DNA of 64,000 nucleotides from Kordiimonas gwangyangensis DSM 19435 = JCM 12864 (GCF_000375545.1 NZ_AQXF01000001.1:172892-236891), one strand, 5' to 3'. Shown: positions 26,985 to 36,972, counted from the first letter of the stretch. A program made the numbers and translations. The notes: generated from the sequence alone by a model not told the origin.

Positions 26985-27761
26985 ATGATAAAGCGCTTCT
27001 CAGCTGCTCTCCTTCTCTCATCCGCGCTGTCCGCGCAGGTATTCGCAACAGTCACGATTGCGGTACCGACGCTTTCCGGCCATTTCAATGAGCAAGTAGA
27101 CGGCCGCAGTGCCGCCGCCATTCGCGCAGTTTATGCCGAATGCGGTGAGAAGGTGAAGTTTGAGCAATTCCGCTGGGGCCAGCACTGGCTTGAGTTCGAG
27201 GACAATAAACGCTTCGATGCTGTCGCCCTCGTGTGGGACGACGCTGGCGTGAGTGGTTTTCCGTCCGACAGCTATATCCATAGCCGCAACGGCGTCGCCT
27301 ACCGCGCAGACCGTGGCTTTGACATCAAGTCGATCGATGACCTTGAAGGCCTGCGCATTCTCGGCTTTGGCGGGGCGACCACCATGTTCCCGAGCCTCGC
27401 TGCAGCCATGCCAAAACTCGGCAGCTATTGGGAAGCACCACCTGGCTTCGCCACCACGCAGGCCCTTGTGAACGGTGACGCAGATGCCTTTATCACCGAC
27501 GGCCTGATCTTCGCGATCGACTATATGGGGCGCGCAACGAAAACCGGCGGCGAATATGGCGATGACCACTGGCCGCGCATGAAGTTCACCGCGCTTTTTG
27601 ATGCAAATGGCGACCGCATGAACTTCCGTGACCAGAAAAAGCGCGACGAGTTCAACGCCTGCCTCGCCCGCGCGCAGCAAAATGGCTCAATCGCCAAAGC
27701 GACTGAGCCATATGTAACGCCCTATAAGGACATCGTAGGCGACCAGGTGCCGGACTATTAA
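26985..27761 (+). CDS. Periplasmic solute-binding protein-like protein (SBP family 3 fold)
   Basis: A ~258-residue exported protein: signal peptide (1-20, 'LSAQVFA') and a two-lobed binding-protein pattern. It begins 'VTIAVPTLSGHFNEQ', has 'KSIDDLEGLRILGFGGATT' in the second lobe and 'TQALVNGDADAFITDGLIF', a hinge segment typical of amino-acid-type family 3 proteins. There are no ABC permease or ATPase genes beside it. It probably acts as a sensor partner or an orphan receptor. ATG at 26985 is chosen so that the signal peptide has normal length. Confidence 0.75.
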   Translation: MIKRFSAALLLSSALSAQVFATVTIAVPTLSGHFNEQVDGRSAAAIRAVYAECGEKVKFEQFRWGQHWLEFEDNKRFDAVALVWDDAGVSGFPSDSYIHSRNGVAYRADRGFDIKSIDDLEGLRILGFGGATTMFPSLAAAMPKLGSYWEAPPGFATTQALVNGDADAFITDGLIFAIDYMGRATKTGGEYGDDHWPRMKFTALFDANGDRMNFRDQKKRDEFNACLARAQQNGSIAKATEPYVTPYKDIVGDQVPDY

Positions 27762-27793
27762 GCCACGCGGTACCCCCTTCGCCCGACATGACA

Positions 27794-28987
27794 TTAGTTG
27801 GGTGTATCGCCACCTGGCGCCTCGGCCTCTTCCGGCTCTTCAGGCTCACCGGCATATTCCTCAACTTCCACATTGGCCTTGCGCGAGGATTTTTTCTTGC
27901 GGATTTCACCAATGTATTTGAGCACATGCGGCGGTACCTTGCCCCAACCTGCAGCAGCTGCCGCGCCTGAGGACGCGAAGTCCGACCATTCAGGCCCACC
28001 CATCGCCGTCTGCAGTGCAGCGGAGTTGGAGGCATTGGGGTTCACATCGTTGGGCACGCCTTCAAAGAGGTCGGCGATATAATAATCGTCCGTCGTCATC
28101 GATAGCTCAGCCGCGTTATGGACATGGGAGGCATAATAAGGGTCTGCAAATTCAACAAGATGCCGCTTCAACCCCTCTTCCCCGTCCGGGAACAGCATAA
28201 GGTTTTCGGCATAATAGCTGGAGATATAGACCTGGTCGCCCTTGAGGCGCGTGCCACGGTTCGAGTTGATGAATTCGGCCGCATTGTCCGCCAAAAGCTC
28301 ATAAACATTCTCGGCCGTGTAGGCTTCGCGCCGAATGTTCGGGCCACCGACATAACCCTGCCATAACCCATACATTACAAGTGGATCCTGCCATTTCTCA
28401 AAAAGAATGTCATAGCGAATGTCATCAAGTGACAGCTTGCGCCCGGCAACGCGCAGGATCTTCTGTTTGCGCAGTTTCGCCATCACCTTGCGGATTTCCT
28501 GTTCGGGGTAGCGCTCCGCCAGTTCCGACATCACGGTAACATTATAAAGGTTCAGCCAGTAAGCCAGTTGCTGGCGTTTGGTCCATTCTGCCATCGGCAC
28601 GGCGCCGGGCAGCGCCTCAAGTTCACGCCTCAACTGGAAAAGGGCTTTGAGGTTATTACCTTCAAACGCTGGAAAATAAAGCCGGTTACCTTCAAGTCGC
28701 GTGCTTGAGGTGTTGACCTTCACGATCAAACGCCCGGCTTCAGGCTTGGGCCTTGGCGCCGCCTTACGGTCAGAGCGTCCGGCATCAAACACGGTTGAGC
28801 GCAGAATATAGCTCAGGTCATCATAAGTGATGTCCACCTGCTCCTGCTCGGCGTGGGCGGCGAAAGGTTCGGGCACTCCGGCACGGGCAGACGGCATGGC
28901 GATAAGCGCCACGGCAATGCCAATCACGGATGAAACGGCAAGCCCCCTCAAGGCCGCTTGCAGGCGGGATTTATCTTCGACTTCCAT
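27794..28987 (-). CDS. DUF547 domain exported protein (copy 1)
   Basis: A ~397-residue protein with an N-terminal hydrophobic signal (about 14-35) and a DUF547 core. Blocks shared with the other two copies in this window are 'LAYWLNLYN', 'WQDPLVMYGL', 'GPNIRREAYTAENV', 'AEFINSNRGTRL' and 'DDYYIADLFEG'. The tail is lysine-rich and then acidic/proline-rich ('PEEPEEAEAPGGD'). DUF547 has no established biochemical function. The start at 28987 follows GAGGATACAG. It lies directly downstream of a second DUF547 gene in the same direction; the 111-base gap allows either an operon or separate promoters. Confidence 0.85.
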   Translation of the reverse strand: MEVEDKSRLQAALRGLAVSSVIGIAVALIAMPSARAGVPEPFAAHAEQEQVDITYDDLSYILRSTVFDAGRSDRKAAPRPKPEAGRLIVKVNTSSTRLEGNRLYFPAFEGNNLKALFQLRRELEALPGAVPMAEWTKRQQLAYWLNLYNVTVMSELAERYPEQEIRKVMAKLRKQKILRVAGRKLSLDDIRYDILFEKWQDPLVMYGLWQGYVGGPNIRREAYTAENVYELLADNAAEFINSNRGTRLKGDQVYISSYYAENLMLFPDGEEGLKRHLVEFADPYYASHVHNAAELSMTTDDYYIADLFEGVPNDVNPNASNSAALQTAMGGPEWSDFASSGAAAAAGWGKVPPHVLKYIGEIRKKKSSRKANVEVEEYAGEPEEPEEAEAPGGDTPN

Positions 28988-29098
28988 CTGTATCCTCACG
29001 TCTCTTGCTGGTCTCGGGCAATTGGATGCGCTTTTTATTATTCTGTGCGTAGTAAAACGCACTTTTTGCTTTCATTCAATGCTTCAAAGTAAAGGAAA

Positions 29099-30262
29099 TC
29101 ATTCCGGCACAGGTGCTTCTGTTTTCTCACTTCCTTCATACTCTTCAACATTCACATTGCCTTCGCGGGCCTCGTTGCGTTCACGGACCTTGCCGAGATA
29201 TTCCATCACATGTCCGGGTGCTGCGCTGAAGTACTGCCTGTCCATGGTAGCCGACATCCACTCCGCAACATCCGCATTTGATGAGCCGGTCAGCGCTTCC
29301 ACAATCGCGGCAGAGTTCCCGGCATTGGGGTTCAGGTCACGCTCATACCCCTGAAAAAGGTCTGCTATATAATAGTCACGCGTGCTCGCGACGACTGTCC
29401 GCGCCGCAGCAAAACGAGGGGCATAATCTGCATCGGCAAGTGATACGATATGCGCTTTAAGCTCGTCGGGGCCGCCCGGAAAAAGCTCCAGATTCTCGCG
29501 GTAAATTTCGGCCACACGGAGGATGTCACCATCCATTCGCGCACCACGGTTGGAATTGATAAATTCCACGGCATTTTCGCGCAACTGGTCCCAGACAGTA
29601 TCCGCCCTGTAGGCCTCAGACCTAATGTTTGCGCTGCCCACAAAGCCGTGAAACAACTCATACATCACGAGGGGGTCCTGCCAGTTTGCCAGAATGATGT
29701 CATGGTGGATATTGTTGAGGGAAAGGCGCACACCGGCGACCTTCAGCGCCGGTTGGTCAAGAAGGCCAGAACGACTACCGCCACCATACAGGAGGCTCCT
29801 CAGTTCCTGCTCTGGATAGTGCTCCGCCAGCAGCTCCACAAGCTTGATATTGTATAGGTTCAGCCAATAGGCCAGTTGCTGGTTTTTGGTCCACTCCACC
29901 AGGGGAACAGCTCCCGGCATAGCTTCGAGCTCGGCCCTGATATGTTTGAGCGTGACAAGATTTTGCCCTTTGAAGGCCGGGAAATAAAGGCGGTTACCCT
30001 CGAACCGAGTACTCGATGTATTGCCTTTAACAATGCGGCGGCCAATACCCGGGGCAGGTGGCGCCGCATGCGTTCTGTCCGACCGGCCACCCTCAAAAAC
30101 GGTGGTACGCAACACATAAGACCAGTCGTCGTAATTTATGCTCACCGCTTCTTGCGCCGCGGCCTGATGTAGGAACTGGTCAAACGGCACCTCAGATGCC
30201 TGTGCGGCAAACGGCGCCGCACACATTATGCCCAGTGCTAAAATTGAATGTTTGAGTGCCAT
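29099..30262 (-). CDS. DUF547 domain exported protein (copy 2)
   Basis: A 387-residue paralogue of the neighbouring gene. It has a signal peptide (1-22, 'MCAAPFAAQA'), 'YDDWSYVLRTTVFEGGRSDR' near the start, then 'LAYWLNLYNIKLVELLAEHY', 'SANIRSEAYRADTVWDQL', 'VEFINSNRGARMDG' and 'DYYIADLFQGYERDLNPN'. The C-terminus ('GNVNVEEYEGSEKTE') echoes copy 1 ('ANVEVEEYAGEPEEP'), supporting tandem duplication. The function is unknown. A strong GGGGGGCGAGGT site precedes the ATG. Confidence 0.85.
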   Translation of the reverse strand: MALKHSILALGIMCAAPFAAQASEVPFDQFLHQAAAQEAVSINYDDWSYVLRTTVFEGGRSDRTHAAPPAPGIGRRIVKGNTSSTRFEGNRLYFPAFKGQNLVTLKHIRAELEAMPGAVPLVEWTKNQQLAYWLNLYNIKLVELLAEHYPEQELRSLLYGGGSRSGLLDQPALKVAGVRLSLNNIHHDIILANWQDPLVMYELFHGFVGSANIRSEAYRADTVWDQLRENAVEFINSNRGARMDGDILRVAEIYRENLELFPGGPDELKAHIVSLADADYAPRFAAARTVVASTRDYYIADLFQGYERDLNPNAGNSAAIVEALTGSSNADVAEWMSATMDRQYFSAAPGHVMEYLGKVRERNEAREGNVNVEEYEGSEKTEAPVPE

Positions 30263-30360
30263 ACCTCGCCCCCCGGTTCAGATGATATGCAGGGAGCAAG
30301 GATGCACCAATAACTACACCATAGGAAGTATTTTATTCCCTATATGGTTGCCTTAAGCCC

Positions 30361-31257
30361 TCAGGCGTGTGGCACTTCAACCACCTTCACATCACCCGGC
30401 AGCGCACGCCCACCGGCCATGAGCCCTGTGATATGGCCATCATCACCGACCGAGAGCGCCACATGAATTTCACTGACCGAGGACGGTGCCATATAGCGGC
30501 CCTGTTCAATGGTGAGCGCCGGCCCCGTTGCGCCCAACCGGTCATGGAGCAGGCAGGCAAGCGGCCCGGCGGCCATGCCGGTCGCCGATTCTTCCGGGAT
30601 GCCGTAACGCGGGGCGAACATGCGCGTGCTTGCGTCTGCGCTGTCCGCCTCGAGCGTAAAGACATAATAGCCTATGAGGTCGAGTGTATCGCTGATCGCT
30701 TCAATCTTGGCCTGCACTGGTGTGATGGCGGCCAGAGTTGCGGCGCAGCGCACCCCAACGAGCATGAAGCTGTTGCCGGTGTTCACCACCACAGGTGCGT
30801 GGCCATCCAGCAAATCCGCGCCTTCAAGGCCAAGCGACGCGAGAACTTCACCGGTGGTCACGCCCTTCCAGTCCGGCGCATCAAGATAGCGCGGCGCGAG
30901 TTGTTCCATAAAGGCCTGCCCATCCTTGATCACCACCTTGCGGGGGCCATCGACCGTGTGCTTGATGGTTTCACCGTCCGCAACAATGCCCTTTGCGGCC
31001 ATATGCGAAAAGGCGGCGACCGTGGCATGCCCACAGTCCGCAATACGCCGGTTCGGTGTAAAGAAATCGAGCTGGAAACCACCATCAGCATGGCTTGATA
31101 CAAAGGCAGTTTCGGAATAGCCCACTGCTGCCGCCAGCGCCTGCATCTCCGCTTCCTGCAGCCCATCCGCGCCCAGCACCACACCGGCAGGGTTGCCGCC
31201 AGCGGCGTTTTTCACAAAGGCGTTTACGACGCCAATTTCAATCTCTTGCTTTTTCAT
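30361..31257 (-). CDS. PhzF-family isomerase-like protein
   Basis: A ~298-residue protein of the phenazine-biosynthesis PhzF/diaminopimelate-epimerase fold. It shows 'GNPAGVVLGADGL' at the N-terminus, the catalytic-type glutamate segment 'YSETAFV', 'FFTPNRRIADCGHATVAAF' and the late 'EESATGMAAGPLACLL'. Most members are of unknown substrate; nothing nearby suggests phenazine synthesis. Starts at 31257 and 31275 are both possible; neither has a strong ribosome-binding site. Confidence 0.88.
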   Translation of the reverse strand: MKKQEIEIGVVNAFVKNAAGGNPAGVVLGADGLQEAEMQALAAAVGYSETAFVSSHADGGFQLDFFTPNRRIADCGHATVAAFSHMAAKGIVADGETIKHTVDGPRKVVIKDGQAFMEQLAPRYLDAPDWKGVTTGEVLASLGLEGADLLDGHAPVVVNTGNSFMLVGVRCAATLAAITPVQAKIEAISDTLDLIGYYVFTLEADSADASTRMFAPRYGIPEESATGMAAGPLACLLHDRLGATGPALTIEQGRYMAPSSVSEIHVALSVGDDGHITGLMAGGRALPGDVKVVEVPHA

Positions 31258-31455
31258 CTCATGAACTTTCTTCATTTATCAGTGTCATGCCGGCGGGATA
31301 AAACCCATATAGGGCCATGAAACCAGATGAAACAGCGGCGCTCTTTTCTTATATTCATGCAAATTTTCATGAATGTATGGCTTTCCGCCCTCCCCGCCAC
31401 CTGCACAACCTGCATGCGCATCACACTTTTTTGCGAGCCATTCGCAGAATCTTCA

Positions 31456-31484
31456 TTGCAATTGCGAATTATTCTTATTATTAG
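31456..31484 (+). promoter_or_regulatory. Candidate Fur-controlled promoter of the siderophore receptor
   Basis: TTGCAA (31456-31461) and TATTAG (31479-31484) are spaced 17 bases. The spacer is filled by GCGAATTATTCTTATTATTA (31464-31483), similar to Fur boxes with GAAT-t-ATTC symmetry. Overlap of promoter and operator, 25 bases before an iron-receptor gene, is the expected layout for iron repression. Confidence 0.5.
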
Positions 31485-31508
31485 CACTCCCAATCAGGGA
31501 GTATATTT

Positions 31509-33659
31509 ATGACCATTCATTCACCACAGAATTTCCTGCGCTCGGCCAGTGTCGCTGCGCTTATCGCTGCCGCCTTCCCCATTACGGCCCAAGCCCAATC
31601 CTCAGAAAGCTATGACGCGAGCGACGACGACGTTGAGGAAATCGTCGTCACCGGGCGCGCACAGGCGCTTTACCGCGTATCGGAAACCGGCGTTGCCCGC
31701 GGCGCGGGTGACCCGATGGACATCCCACAGGCGGTGACCATCATCAACGAAGCGCTGATTGCCGACCAGGGCGCGCGCGACATGACGGACCTCTACCGCA
31801 ACATCGCGGGTATCACGACCTTCAGCTACTCGGGCGTAACCTTCCGTGGCTTCCGGCAGGATCAGGTGTTTTATGACGGCCTGCGCGGCAACCCGTTCAT
31901 TGCCTTCTCGGTGCCCAAGCTGTTCAACATCAAACGTGTTGAAGTGCTGAAGGGCCCGGCCGGCATGCTCTATGGCCCGGGTGAGCCGGGTGGCCTGATC
32001 AACTATGTGACCAAGACACCGACCGATGAGCTTGAAGCACAGGCCGCAGTTACCGCAGGCAATTATAACCGTTACGGTGCGTCGGGTGATGTGTCTGGCC
32101 CGCTCAACAAGTCCGGCACCATCCTTGGCCGTGTGGGCGCGTTCTACGAGACCATGGACCCGTTCCGCAACAACACGGAAGACCAGTCCCTGATCCTTGA
32201 TGCGGGCCTCACATTCAAGATGGGCGAGACCGCACGCCTCATCACACAGGTCACCCACTATGACCAGGACATGCAGGGCGCCCGCCTGCGCGGTGTACCG
32301 ACGGACGACGAAGGCAACTTCCTCACAGACATCAGCTGGAACGCGAACGAGGCGACCGACTTCCTTGACCTCAAGGCAACCGTTTATCAGGCGCGCTTCC
32401 AGGCCGAACCAGCCGAGGGTGTGACGACCGAGTTTGGCGTGCGCTACTTCGATGCGCTTGAACGCCAGCAGTACCATGAGCCGCGCGGCCTGATCGATAC
32501 TGATGATGACGGCGTGATGGACAGCTCGCTCCGTGAACTTCGCGACCAGCAACGCAAGACCGACGGTTTCACTGTCTCGGGTATGGCAACCTATGCCCAC
32601 ACCATTGGCGGCATGGAAAACAAGATTCTCGTGGGCGGTGACTGGTACCGCGAGAACGCGAACTTCTGGGCGCATACGGTGGGCCGCAACGATGTGCCGA
32701 TCCTCGCGCTCGACAACCCGGTGTACGGCCTTTCAGGCGCCGACTTCTATGACCTTGATGCCCTGCCCCTCCGCGAAACAGACAGCCAGAGCACCAAATA
32801 CGGCTTCTATATTCAGGACCAGTTGAGCCTGACGGAACAGTTCACGCTTGTGGGCGGCCTCCGGTACGACAGCTACAAGGACGAAGACACCATTGGCGGC
32901 GCAAACTATGACGACAATGAAATCTCCTTCCGCGCGGGCCTGATTTATCAGCCGCAGGAAGATATTTCGCTCTACGCCAGCTGGTCCGAAAGCTTTGAAC
33001 CGCAATCGATCAGCAGCCAGGACCCCCTCGCCGGGGGGCCGTTCAACCCGATCACGGGTGAGCAGATCGAAGCCGGCATCAAGGTAGCACTTCTGGATGG
33101 CCGCCTGCAGGCCAGTGCCGCCGCCTATCAGATCAAACGCCAGAACCTTCTGCAGCTTGACCCGAATGGCGACAGCACAGACGGCGTGGATGACATGGCT
33201 CCCATCGGTGAAGTCACTGCCAAGGGCTTCGACATTGAGCTCGCCGCAGACCTGACAGACTATTGGGTACTGACCGCCAACTATGGCTATAACGACACCA
33301 AAATCACCGGCACGGTTGAAGGCCAGTCTCTCTCGAACGCGGTCGGTGACCGTTTCGCGAACGCACCCAAACACCAGGCCGGCCTTTGGACACGCTATGA
33401 GTTTGCCCCCATCAATACCACCTTCGCTTTCGGTGCGGAATATGTGTCGAAGCGGGTAAGTATCGACGGCCAGTCCGTGAAGGCTTATACGATTTTCGAT
33501 ACGTCGGTGATCCATCAGTTGACGGACCGTGTTTCGGTCATGCTGCGGGTGGATAATATCTTCAACAAGGAATATGCAGCGTCTGGCTTTATTGCGCGGG
33601 ACGGCCATTTCCCTGGTGAACCACGCACCGCCTTTATCGAACTTAAGTGGAAGCTTTAG
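31509..33659 (+). CDS. TonB-dependent siderophore receptor
   Basis: A 716-residue outer-membrane receptor. It has a signal peptide (1-30, 'FPITAQAQ'), a TonB-box-like 'EEIVVTGRAQ' at ~43-52, a plug domain (~65-170) with 'GVTFRGFRQDQVFYDGLRGN' and 'IKRVEVLKGPAGMLYGPGEP', and a 22-strand barrel ending in a C-terminal aromatic/leucine strand ('RTAFIELKWKL'). 'SLYASWSESFEPQS' and 'GEQIEAGIKVALLDGRL' are signatures of the FhuA/FpvA-like siderophore subfamily. The PepSY membrane gene follows after 9 bases and a Fur-like promoter precedes it. The ligand is probably a ferric siderophore; its exact nature is unknown. Confidence 0.93.
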   Translation: MTIHSPQNFLRSASVAALIAAAFPITAQAQSSESYDASDDDVEEIVVTGRAQALYRVSETGVARGAGDPMDIPQAVTIINEALIADQGARDMTDLYRNIAGITTFSYSGVTFRGFRQDQVFYDGLRGNPFIAFSVPKLFNIKRVEVLKGPAGMLYGPGEPGGLINYVTKTPTDELEAQAAVTAGNYNRYGASGDVSGPLNKSGTILGRVGAFYETMDPFRNNTEDQSLILDAGLTFKMGETARLITQVTHYDQDMQGARLRGVPTDDEGNFLTDISWNANEATDFLDLKATVYQARFQAEPAEGVTTEFGVRYFDALERQQYHEPRGLIDTDDDGVMDSSLRELRDQQRKTDGFTVSGMATYAHTIGGMENKILVGGDWYRENANFWAHTVGRNDVPILALDNPVYGLSGADFYDLDALPLRETDSQSTKYGFYIQDQLSLTEQFTLVGGLRYDSYKDEDTIGGANYDDNEISFRAGLIYQPQEDISLYASWSESFEPQSISSQDPLAGGPFNPITGEQIEAGIKVALLDGRLQASAAAYQIKRQNLLQLDPNGDSTDGVDDMAPIGEVTAKGFDIELAADLTDYWVLTANYGYNDTKITGTVEGQSLSNAVGDRFANAPKHQAGLWTRYEFAPINTTFAFGAEYVSKRVSIDGQSVKAYTIFDTSVIHQLTDRVSVMLRVDNIFNKEYAASGFIARDGHFPGEPRTAFIELKWKL

Positions 33660-33668
33660 GGAACTGAA

Positions 33669-34925
33669 ATGGGCCAGTCTGTGTCCGGCAAAAGCGTGAA
33701 AAAACGGTCGTGGTGGTGGGTTGTCCACCACTGGGCCGGCTTGAAGGTGAGCCTGTTTCTCACCTTCGTGCTCGCCACCGGCACGCTTGCGACCCTGTCG
33801 CACGAAATAGACTGGCTCCTGTTCCCTGAAATGCGGGCATCGCAGCAAGATGCGCCCCCCGCAAGCTGGGGGCAGATGTATGCAAGCATCCAGACAACTG
33901 TGCCGAACGCCCGCATTGAACGCATCAGTGCTCCATATGACTTTTTCTTCGCCGCAGAAGCCATCGCCGTCGATACTGAGGGCGAACGCTTCCGCGTGCA
34001 TGTAAATCCCTATACGGCCGAGGTGCAAGGCACCAGCCAGTGGTTCAACACTCAGCGCCTGTTCCGCGAACTGCACCGCCATTTGATGGTGCCGGTTAAA
34101 TATGGCCTGCCCTTTGTGGGCATCCTGTCCATTCCCATGCTGGCATCGCTGATCACCGCCTTCTGGGTCTATAAAAAATGGTGGCGCGGTTTCTTCCGCC
34201 TGCCACGCCTGCGCCTGCCGGGCCGAGGCAAAAGGGTCGGTGACGCCCGCCGTTTCACCGGTGACCTGCACCGCTTCGCCGGCCTATGGAGCCTGTGGTT
34301 CATTGCGCTGATTGGCATAACCGGGCTTTGGTATCTGGTGGAATGGGGCGGCGGCGGCGCACCTGCTGCGCTAAGGCCTATCCGCCCCGTTGCCGAAGCT
34401 AATGTGGACGGTAGCACCCTTGACCAGATCATCGCAGATGCAAAGGCCGCCTACCCCGCGCTTGAGGTTACCTCGGTTTATTTTCCTGCTGGCAAACGCG
34501 GCGGCGTAGTGGTGATGGGGCAAGGCGAGGCTGTGCTCGTGCGCGAACGCGCCAACGCGGTGCTGATGGATGCGGAATCAGGCGAGGTTGTACAAATCCA
34601 GAAGGGTGAGGACCTCAGTGTGCATCAGCGCATTTCCGAAGGCGCGGACCCACTTCACTTCGGCACTTGGGCGCAGGGCCACCCTTACAGTCTCGCGGTG
34701 CGACTTTTCTGGTTTCTCGCGGGCGCGGTGCTTACGGGCCTTGCCGTTACCGGCGTGATGATCTTCTCCATGCGCCTCCGGCCCGCAGACCGGCCAGCCC
34801 ATGCCACAAACCCAAGCATGATAGGGGATATGTGGCGCGGCATGGGGCGGTTCCGGTTGCCCGCCCTTGCGCTCACGCTGCTGGGCATTGTGATGGCGGC
34901 CTATAATATTGCGGCCGCCATCTAG
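33669..34925 (+). CDS. PepSY-associated membrane protein (iron-uptake associated)
   Basis: A 418-residue inner-membrane protein of the PepSY_TM family. Hydrophobic helices lie at about 25-45 ('VSLFLTFVLATGTLA'), 150-172, 205-225 and two near the C-terminus (~345-370 and ~395-415). A periplasmic PepSY-like segment lies between helices. Histidines near helix ends ('VVHHWAGLK', 'HRHLMVP', 'TGDLHRFAG') could bind haem. Members encoded next to siderophore receptors are proposed ferric-siderophore reductases. It is co-transcribed with the receptor and should share its iron control. Confidence 0.88.
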   Translation: MGQSVSGKSVKKRSWWWVVHHWAGLKVSLFLTFVLATGTLATLSHEIDWLLFPEMRASQQDAPPASWGQMYASIQTTVPNARIERISAPYDFFFAAEAIAVDTEGERFRVHVNPYTAEVQGTSQWFNTQRLFRELHRHLMVPVKYGLPFVGILSIPMLASLITAFWVYKKWWRGFFRLPRLRLPGRGKRVGDARRFTGDLHRFAGLWSLWFIALIGITGLWYLVEWGGGGAPAALRPIRPVAEANVDGSTLDQIIADAKAAYPALEVTSVYFPAGKRGGVVVMGQGEAVLVRERANAVLMDAESGEVVQIQKGEDLSVHQRISEGADPLHFGTWAQGHPYSLAVRLFWFLAGAVLTGLAVTGVMIFSMRLRPADRPAHATNPSMIGDMWRGMGRFRLPALALTLLGIVMAAYNIAAAI

Positions 34926-34934
34926 CCAAGTTTT

Positions 34935-36494
34935 CTATTCGACCACGATTTCCCGCGCGCGGATCTGCGCTGCAAAGTCCTGGCAGCGGGCTGCCAGCTC
35001 GTCCGTGCGTTCCGCCAGTTGCCGCGTGGATGCGAAGGTGGACGCAACCGACTTACCGACACCGGACACAACCGTGCTGATGCTGTTCACCTGATCGGCG
35101 GCGGTCGAGGTTTCCCCGCTTGCGGTTTGGGCGGCGCGGGCAATCTCCCGCGTGGCGGCATCCTGCTCCTCAACAGCGGCGGATATGCCAACTGAATTCT
35201 CGGAGATTTTCTCGATATCTGTGGCGACACGCTCAATCAGCTTTACCACTTGCGCACTGATTTCCTGCATGGCGGATAGCTGCTCGGCGATCTGCTGCGT
35301 GGCACTGCCTGATTGGTTGGCGAGGCTTTTGACCTCACTTGCCACCACAGCAAAGCCCTTGCCCGCTTCGCCCGCGCGCGCCGCCTCAATCGTGGCGTTG
35401 AGCGCAAGCAGATTAGTCTGCGCTGCAATATCGCTGATGATGTCGATAATACTTGTCACCTTGTCAGCATATTCCGCCATCCGGTGGATGGTTTCCTTGC
35501 TGGTGGTGACATGCTCGAGCGCCTTGCCTGCGATATCCCGGCTGCGGGATACTTGCTGGCTGATCTCACTCACTGACGCCGCCATCTGTTCGGCACTGGC
35601 GGCAACCGCGCTTGCGTTTGCGTTCACATTATTGGTGGCATTGACCGCTGCATCGACCATGCCGTGCGCCTGATTTGCGGCACTATCAAGCTCGGCCCCT
35701 TCACGCTCAAGTACGCTAGTGGATTCGATGATATCGCCCGCAAGGGAGCCGATCACATCCTCAAACTCATCCGCAAGCGCATTCAACTGCGCACGGGCAT
35801 CCGCAATATTGCGGGCTCGGGCTGCATTGCGCTGCTCACGCAGTTGGTCATTTTCCGCCGCGACGGCACGGGCTTCCTCAAGCGCTCTATCAGACGCGGC
35901 TTTGGCTTCCTCTGCGGTGCGCATGGCATCTTCTGCATGACGTGCCTGTGCGATTGCTTCTGCCTGCGCATTGTCCGCTTCTTCAAACGACCGCGCGAGA
36001 CGGAAGGAAAGCCACATCAGCACGATGGTCTCAAACACCACGATAACCGCATGCAGCACGACGCGCAGGAAGCTGGCCCCTTCCGGGAACACCCATGCAG
36101 GCATAACAAAGTTGAGGAGCAAGTGGTGAACCGCTGTAACACCAGCCGCCACAATAATGGCGCGCCAGTCAAACAGCGCGGTGCCCATCGCCAGGGCTGC
36201 GAAGAAATACATGTGCATGTCGATCTGCCACGGATGGCCGCGAAAGACAAACACAAGCACCGCTGCCTGCAGCACGTAGCCTGCCGCAATCATGTAGCGG
36301 ACCGGCGCCGCAATACCTTGCGCGCGGTACAGACCGTACCCTGCCCCCGCAATAATAAGTGATAGAAGGGCGCTGATGATGGTGCCCTCTGCACCGATTA
36401 CAAAGCCAAGCACCAAAACGAGCGGCACATGCAGTAACTGACCAAGAGCCAAGGCGCCAACGGCGCTTGAGCGCAATTTATCAAGTGAATTCAT
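34935..36494 (-). CDS. Methyl-accepting chemotaxis protein with multi-helix membrane sensor
   Basis: A ~519-residue chemoreceptor whose N-terminal ~185 residues form about six membrane helices with histidines clustered around them ('[13 protein letters not shown]', '[12 protein letters not shown]', '[11 protein letters not shown]') in place of a periplasmic domain. A coiled coil and a standard signalling domain follow ('[20 protein letters not shown]'). There is no separate HAMP that I can recognise. The start at 36494 follows GGAGTAGGGAT. It is preceded, 4 bases away, by a small membrane-protein gene that is probably co-transcribed. Confidence 0.9.
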   Translation of the reverse strand: MNSLDKLRSSAVGALALGQLLHVPLVLVLGFVIGAEGTIISALLSLIIAGAGYGLYRAQGIAAPVRYMIAAGYVLQAAVLVFVFRGHPWQIDMHMYFFAALAMGTALFDWRAIIVAAGVTAVHHLLLNFVMPAWVFPEGASFLRVVLHAVIVVFETIVLMWLSFRLARSFEEADNAQAEAIAQARHAEDAMRTAEEAKAASDRALEEARAVAAENDQLREQRNAARARNIADARAQLNALADEFEDVIGSLAGDIIESTSVLEREGAELDSAANQAHGMVDAAVNATNNVNANASAVAASAEQMAASVSEISQQVSRSRDIAGKALEHVTTSKETIHRMAEYADKVTSIIDIISDIAAQTNLLALNATIEAARAGEAGKGFAVVASEVKSLANQSGSATQQIAEQLSAMQEISAQVVKLIERVATDIEKISENSVGISAAVEEQDAATREIARAAQTASGETSTAADQVNSISTVVSGVGKSVASTFASTRQLAERTDELAARCQDFAAQIRAREIVVE

Positions 36495-36498
36495 ATCC

Positions 36499-36843
36499 CT
36501 ACTCCAAATCCATACCATCGGCGGCAGCAAAAGCACCACTACGCCGGACACGAGGTGCGCAACCCGCTGCGCCGTATGGGTTCACAACCATGAGGGCACC
36601 ACTCGCCATCAGGCGCGCAGGCAAGTTGCCGTCATCACTTGCGACCAGAAACGACCCCGGCAAACGACCCGGCCCAACCAGCAGCGCATCCGCCCTGATG
36701 ATCGCGCCAATATGGCTATCTTCCGTTTCAAGCGGATTAAAAAGCACCAGTACAGGACCGCGCTCCGGCGGCATCAGGCTGAGCACCGTGATGACGACCA
36801 GAACAAACGCGGTCAGCACAAAAGTGGGATAAAAATCCCTCAT
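36499..36843 (-). CDS. Small single-helix membrane protein upstream of the chemoreceptor
   Basis: A 114-residue frame with one N-terminal hydrophobic helix (~8-24, '[16 protein letters not shown]') and a soluble tail holding 'VNPYGAAGC'. It ends 4 bases before the chemoreceptor start, and that gene's ribosome-binding site lies in its last codons, which supports a real coupled gene. Its own ribosome-binding site is weak (AGGATTGG, distant). I do not recognise a family. Confidence 0.6.
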   Translation of the reverse strand: MRDFYPTFVLTAFVLVVITVLSLMPPERGPVLVLFNPLETEDSHIGAIIRADALLVGPGRLPGSFLVASDDGNLPARLMASGALMVVNPYGAAGCAPRVRRSGAFAAADGMDLE

Positions 36844-36972
36844 CTATCGAATCCAATCCTGCACAGACCGCTGAACCTTCCCGCGCGGCAGCCTGTATGG
36901 TCAGACTCGACCCCGCTCCAGTTATACGGCAACTTTGGTTAACGGATTGGAAATAGAGACAAGGCGGGACAT

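Noticed and set aside
28988..29062. Longer form of DUF547 copy 1 starting at 29062
   Set aside because: It would place 25 basic residues before the signal sequence, while 28987 has a good GAGGATACAG site.
32733..34271. 512-codon frame opposite the siderophore receptor and PepSY genes
   Set aside because: Spans two well-supported genes and has no domain signature.
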